Below, in pieces: positions 61,158-64,000 of a stretch of DNA of 64,000 nt (positions are counted from its first letter, which is position 1; each line of letters begins with the position of its first letter). A model generated the notes under the pieces. It was not told the origin of the DNA. It was given only the letters and a program-made list of their open reading frames with translations, and made no database searches. Both the position numbers and the translations under genes were made by a program. The DNA comes from Candidatus Vicinibacter proximus (GTDB lineage: Bacteria > Bacteroidota > Bacteroidia > Chitinophagales > Saprospiraceae): contig JADJOE010000001.1 in the NCBI GenBank assembly GCA_016713905.1, positions 1,427,001-1,491,000 on the forward strand. Reading direction: 5' to 3'.

Positions 61158-63281
61158 ATGGATCGTAAGAAGGAATTTTTACTCAGGGTATATGTGACTT
61201 TGGCAGTCTTTCTGCTTGCTGGAGCGCTATTGTCCTGGAAGGCAATCAAGATTGTTACGATCGAGGGGGATATGTGGAGACAAAAAGGGGAGGAGTTGTA
61301 TTTCAAACTCGTCTCCATTGAGGCAGAGAGAGGAAAAATATTAGCAGATGATGGAAGTCCATTGGCGATTTCCTTACCGTTCTTTGAAATCAGGATGGAT
61401 ACCAGAGCTAGGGGTTTGACCAAAGAGGTATTCAAGAAAAATGTGGACTCTTTAGCCTATTTTCTTTCAAGAGATTTAATGCAAGATAAAGGTCCCAGAG
61501 AAATTAAAAATATGCTTGTTAAAGAACGACAAGATGGGAACCGATATCTTTTGATTGCAAGGTCTATTGATTATCAGCAAATGGAATCGTTGAAGAAATA
61601 TCCAATTTTCAGGGATGGCCAGAACAAGGGTGGACTTATCGTGATCAGAAAAGATAAAAGAGAGAAACCATTTAAAGTTTTGGCGAGCAGAACAATAGGA
61701 CTTAACAGAGAAAATGCACAATCCATTGGTTTGGAAAGTTCTTTTAATCAGTATCTTAAAGGGGAAGAGGGTCAGCGATTGATGAAAAAAGTGGGTCACA
61801 ACATTTACTTACCCGTTGACGATGTCATTGAAATTGAAGCCAAGAGAGGGAAGGACATAGTGACCACAATAAACATAGGTATTCAGGAGGTTGCAGAAGA
61901 TGCATTGGCAGAAGCAATATTGAAACATGGTGCAATAAAAGGTTGTGCCGTAGTAATGGATGTCAAAACCGGAGCAATAAAAGCCATGGCTAATCTTGGA
62001 TTTGATGCTGAAGGAAACCTTGTGGAGAACTTTAATTATGCGATTGCCAGTTCCACAGAACCAGGTTCAACCATGAAACTCGCTTCCACCTTAGCGATGC
62101 TTGAAACAGGAAAAGTAGACCTAAAAACATCCGTGGATTTGAATGGCGGGGAAGCTTATTTCTATAATAAAAAGATGAAAGATTCTGAGAGTCATGGTGT
62201 AGGAATGAGTGATTTGCAATATGCTTTTGAAAAGTCATCCAACGTAGGAATTTCAAAATTGGCAAATGCCATTTTTAGCAGTAACCAAGGGCAAAAGCAG
62301 TTTGCAGATTATTATAGAAAATTTGGACTACACAAGAAAACCGGAATTGAATTGGATGGTGAACCAGAACCTGTTATTAAGCACCCGGAAATAGATAAAG
62401 AGAAATGGTACGGCACTTCTGTTCCATGGATGAGTGTTGGGTATGAATTGCAATTAACCCCTCTGCAGATCCTAAATCTTTATAATACTGTGGCAAATAA
62501 TGGTCGAATGATGAAACCATATATTGTATCAGGGATTCTTGATAATGATGTAGAAGTAAAGAAAATTGAACCAAAAATATTGCGCGACAGTATAGTTTCT
62601 AACAACACTTTATTACAAGCAAAGGCATTATTAAAGGGCGCCGTGGATAATGGGACAGCAAAAATTATTTATACAGACCAATATTCTATTTCCGGAAAAA
62701 CCGGTACAGCGGTAACCAACTATTTCGTCACCGGAATGGAGCAAAAAGATTATCAGGCTTCTTTCTGCGGATATTTTCCAAGTGAAGATCCTGCATACAG
62801 TTGTATAGTTGTTATATATAATCCAACCAAGGGTGGGTATTATGGAGGACAAGCTGCCGCACCGGTATTTAAAAGAATTGCGGATCGTTGTATGAGAGAT
62901 ATGAACAGGATTGCTGTTCAGATTAACGATCAACCAAAGCCGGCACTGGCCATGGAAGTACTACCGGTGGGTAATCATGGATATGCAGGTGACTTTAAAA
63001 ATCTTTTTGGATTTATAGGATTGCCTTATAATGATCCAAAGAAAAGTGATTGGATAAGAACCATTTCCAATAAGGAGGGTGTGTATACCTTGCCACAATA
63101 TCAGGAAAAGGGAAAGGTTCCTGATCTTGGAGGAATGGGATTACGAGATGCCATGTTTGTATTAGACAAATTAGGCATCGGTGTGGTGGCACACGGAGTT
63201 GGGAAAGTAAAATATCAGAGCATTTCACCGGGTACATTATTGCCTGGTGGTGATCAGAGAATTGAAATATTTTTAGAATAA
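61158..63281 (+). CDS. ftsI: Septal peptidoglycan transpeptidase with PASTA domain
   Basis: A 707-residue class B penicillin-binding protein. A membrane anchor (about 8-30) is followed by a dimerisation domain (IEAERGKILADDGSPLAISL). The transpeptidase has STMK (Ser about 302), SSN (about 358) and SGKTGTA (about 512), the three penicillin-binding motifs. A C-terminal PASTA domain follows (about 640-707; VPDLGGMGLRDAMFVLDKLG, SPGTLLPGG). It cross-links peptidoglycan at the division septum with FtsW. The ATG is 4 bp after ftsL. PASTA-bearing FtsI is normal in Bacteroidota. Confidence 0.94.
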   Translation: MDRKKEFLLRVYVTLAVFLLAGALLSWKAIKIVTIEGDMWRQKGEELYFKLVSIEAERGKILADDGSPLAISLPFFEIRMDTRARGLTKEVFKKNVDSLAYFLSRDLMQDKGPREIKNMLVKERQDGNRYLLIARSIDYQQMESLKKYPIFRDGQNKGGLIVIRKDKREKPFKVLASRTIGLNRENAQSIGLESSFNQYLKGEEGQRLMKKVGHNIYLPVDDVIEIEAKRGKDIVTTINIGIQEVAEDALAEAILKHGAIKGCAVVMDVKTGAIKAMANLGFDAEGNLVENFNYAIASSTEPGSTMKLASTLAMLETGKVDLKTSVDLNGGEAYFYNKKMKDSESHGVGMSDLQYAFEKSSNVGISKLANAIFSSNQGQKQFADYYRKFGLHKKTGIELDGEPEPVIKHPEIDKEKWYGTSVPWMSVGYELQLTPLQILNLYNTVANNGRMMKPYIVSGILDNDVEVKKIEPKILRDSIVSNNTLLQAKALLKGAVDNGTAKIIYTDQYSISGKTGTAVTNYFVTGMEQKDYQASFCGYFPSEDPAYSCIVVIYNPTKGGYYGGQAAAPVFKRIADRCMRDMNRIAVQINDQPKPALAMEVLPVGNHGYAGDFKNLFGFIGLPYNDPKKSDWIRTISNKEGVYTLPQYQEKGKVPDLGGMGLRDAMFVLDKLGIGVVAHGVGKVKYQSISPGTLLPGGDQRIEIFLE

Positions 63282-63288
63282 AAGTTCA

Positions 63289-64000
63289 TTGAAAAGTTTA
63301 TCACAAATTCTACCTCATTCTGGCGGATTCCAAATAGTTGGAATGTTAGATCAAAAAGTGGAAGGGTTTTCTTCTGATTCAAGGGAAGTAAGATCAGGGA
63401 TGGTCTTTGTGGCAAGGAAGGGATTGATAGCAGATGGTCATCAATTTATACCAGCAGTTATCGAAAGAGGAGTAAAAATTGTTTTCTGTGAAGCCTTGCC
63501 GGAAGAAATTCTAGTGGATGTCACTTATATCCAGAGTAAGAATGTAACCGACGTTCTGTCTCAAATGTTGAATGAGTTTTATGATCATCCATCAGACCAA
63601 CTTAAGCTTATTGGCGTTACTGGCACAAATGGTAAAACAACTACTGCAACATTATGCTATGATTTGTTTAAATCATTAGGATATAAAGCTGGACTAATAT
63701 CCACAGTTGTAAATCGAATACATCTTGCAGAAGAAAAGGCAACACATACAACACCGGATATAATAAAGTTGTATTCTTTGTTAGACAAAATGGTGAAGGA
63801 AGGTTGTTCTTATGTTTTCATGGAAGTAAGTTCTCATGCAATTGATCAAAACCGAATAGCCGGGCTAAATTTTTCTGGTGCAGTTTTTACCAATTTAACG
63901 CATGATCATCTGGATTATCATAAAACGTTTGATTCATATTTAAAAGCAAAGAAAAAGTTCTTTGATGGTTTATCAAAATCCTCTTTTGCATTAATCAATT
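63289..64000 (+). CDS. murE: UDP-N-acetylmuramyl-tripeptide synthetase, 3' end cut by window
   Basis: The open frame runs from TTG 63289 to the window end. FSSDSREVRSGMVFVARKG is the UDP-MurNAc-binding N-terminal domain. LIGVTGTNGKTTTATLCYDL is the ATP P-loop of Mur ligases, and YVFMEVSSHAIDQNRIAGLN then FTNLTHDHLDYHKTFDSYLK are MurE motifs. It adds the third residue (probably meso-diaminopimelate) to the peptidoglycan stem peptide. The TTG start lies 7 bp after ftsI; no ATG precedes the first domain. It continues the dcw cluster. Confidence 0.93.
   Translation, partial: MKSLSQILPHSGGFQIVGMLDQKVEGFSSDSREVRSGMVFVARKGLIADGHQFIPAVIERGVKIVFCEALPEEILVDVTYIQSKNVTDVLSQMLNEFYDHPSDQLKLIGVTGTNGKTTTATLCYDLFKSLGYKAGLISTVVNRIHLAEEKATHTTPDIIKLYSLLDKMVKEGCSYVFMEVSSHAIDQNRIAGLNFSGAVFTNLTHDHLDYHKTFDSYLKAKKKFFDGLSKSSFALIN

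Overview
The window looks like a chromosome segment of a Bacteroidota bacterium, most likely of the Saprospiraceae or a close relative. The evidence is four proteins with type IX secretion (T9SS) C-terminal sorting domains (three type A, one gliding-motility-associated type B), Bacteroidota-type promoters (-7 box TAnnTTTG, one with a -33 TTTG), a fused alpha/beta 2-oxoacid dehydrogenase E1, GSCFA and YfhO proteins, low GC, and several TTG/GTG starts. I saw no rRNA, tRNA or CRISPR array.

Bases 1-12914 (minus strand) are a surface-polysaccharide locus. It is read from a membrane protein (YfhO family) through a Wzx-type flippase, UDP-GlcNAc 2-epimerase, a GT2 glycosyltransferase, two related glycosyltransferase-like proteins, an asparagine-synthase-like amidotransferase and a truncated sugar epimerase. 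An IS30-family element whose transposase is broken by one in-frame TGA sits between the two related genes. Bases 12936-17059 hold a T9SS cargo gene, Kdo transferase and a small outer-membrane-type protein. Bases 17271-22055 (plus strand) form a second polysaccharide operon: UDP-glucuronate decarboxylase, dTDP-glucose 4,6-dehydratase and a large SLBB export protein.

Bases 22086-34929 are mixed housekeeping and envelope genes: a PadR/PspC pair with a clear promoter, a DUF2064 protein, ExbB/ExbD, a fused beta-oxidation enzyme with a perfect inverted repeat just before its start, a secreted CxxCH protein, an acyltransferase, a KirBac-type channel, an ECF sigma / putative anti-sigma / secreted sensor operon, L25, PRPP synthetase and a SET protein. 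Bases 34972-53313 are dominated by two giant secreted proteins (2771 and 1847 residues). Between them lie thymidine kinase, a rhomboid protease with an unknown partner, a GSCFA protein and a small secreted protein. Bases 53385-59025 hold a monofunctional transglycosylase, a gene-poor stretch with a decayed reading frame, a DUF1573 protein, the fused E1 enzyme and a dolichol-phosphate-mannose-synthase-like enzyme. The window ends in the start of a division/cell-wall (dcw) cluster, mraZ-rsmH-ftsL-ftsI-murE, preceded by a triple MraZ-type operator.

I did not find a clearly new multi-gene system. The best leads are the duplicated unclassified glycosyltransferase family, the operator-like repeat before the beta-oxidation gene, the ECF sigma operon, the hypothetical gene coupled to the rhomboid gene, and the giant repeat proteins.
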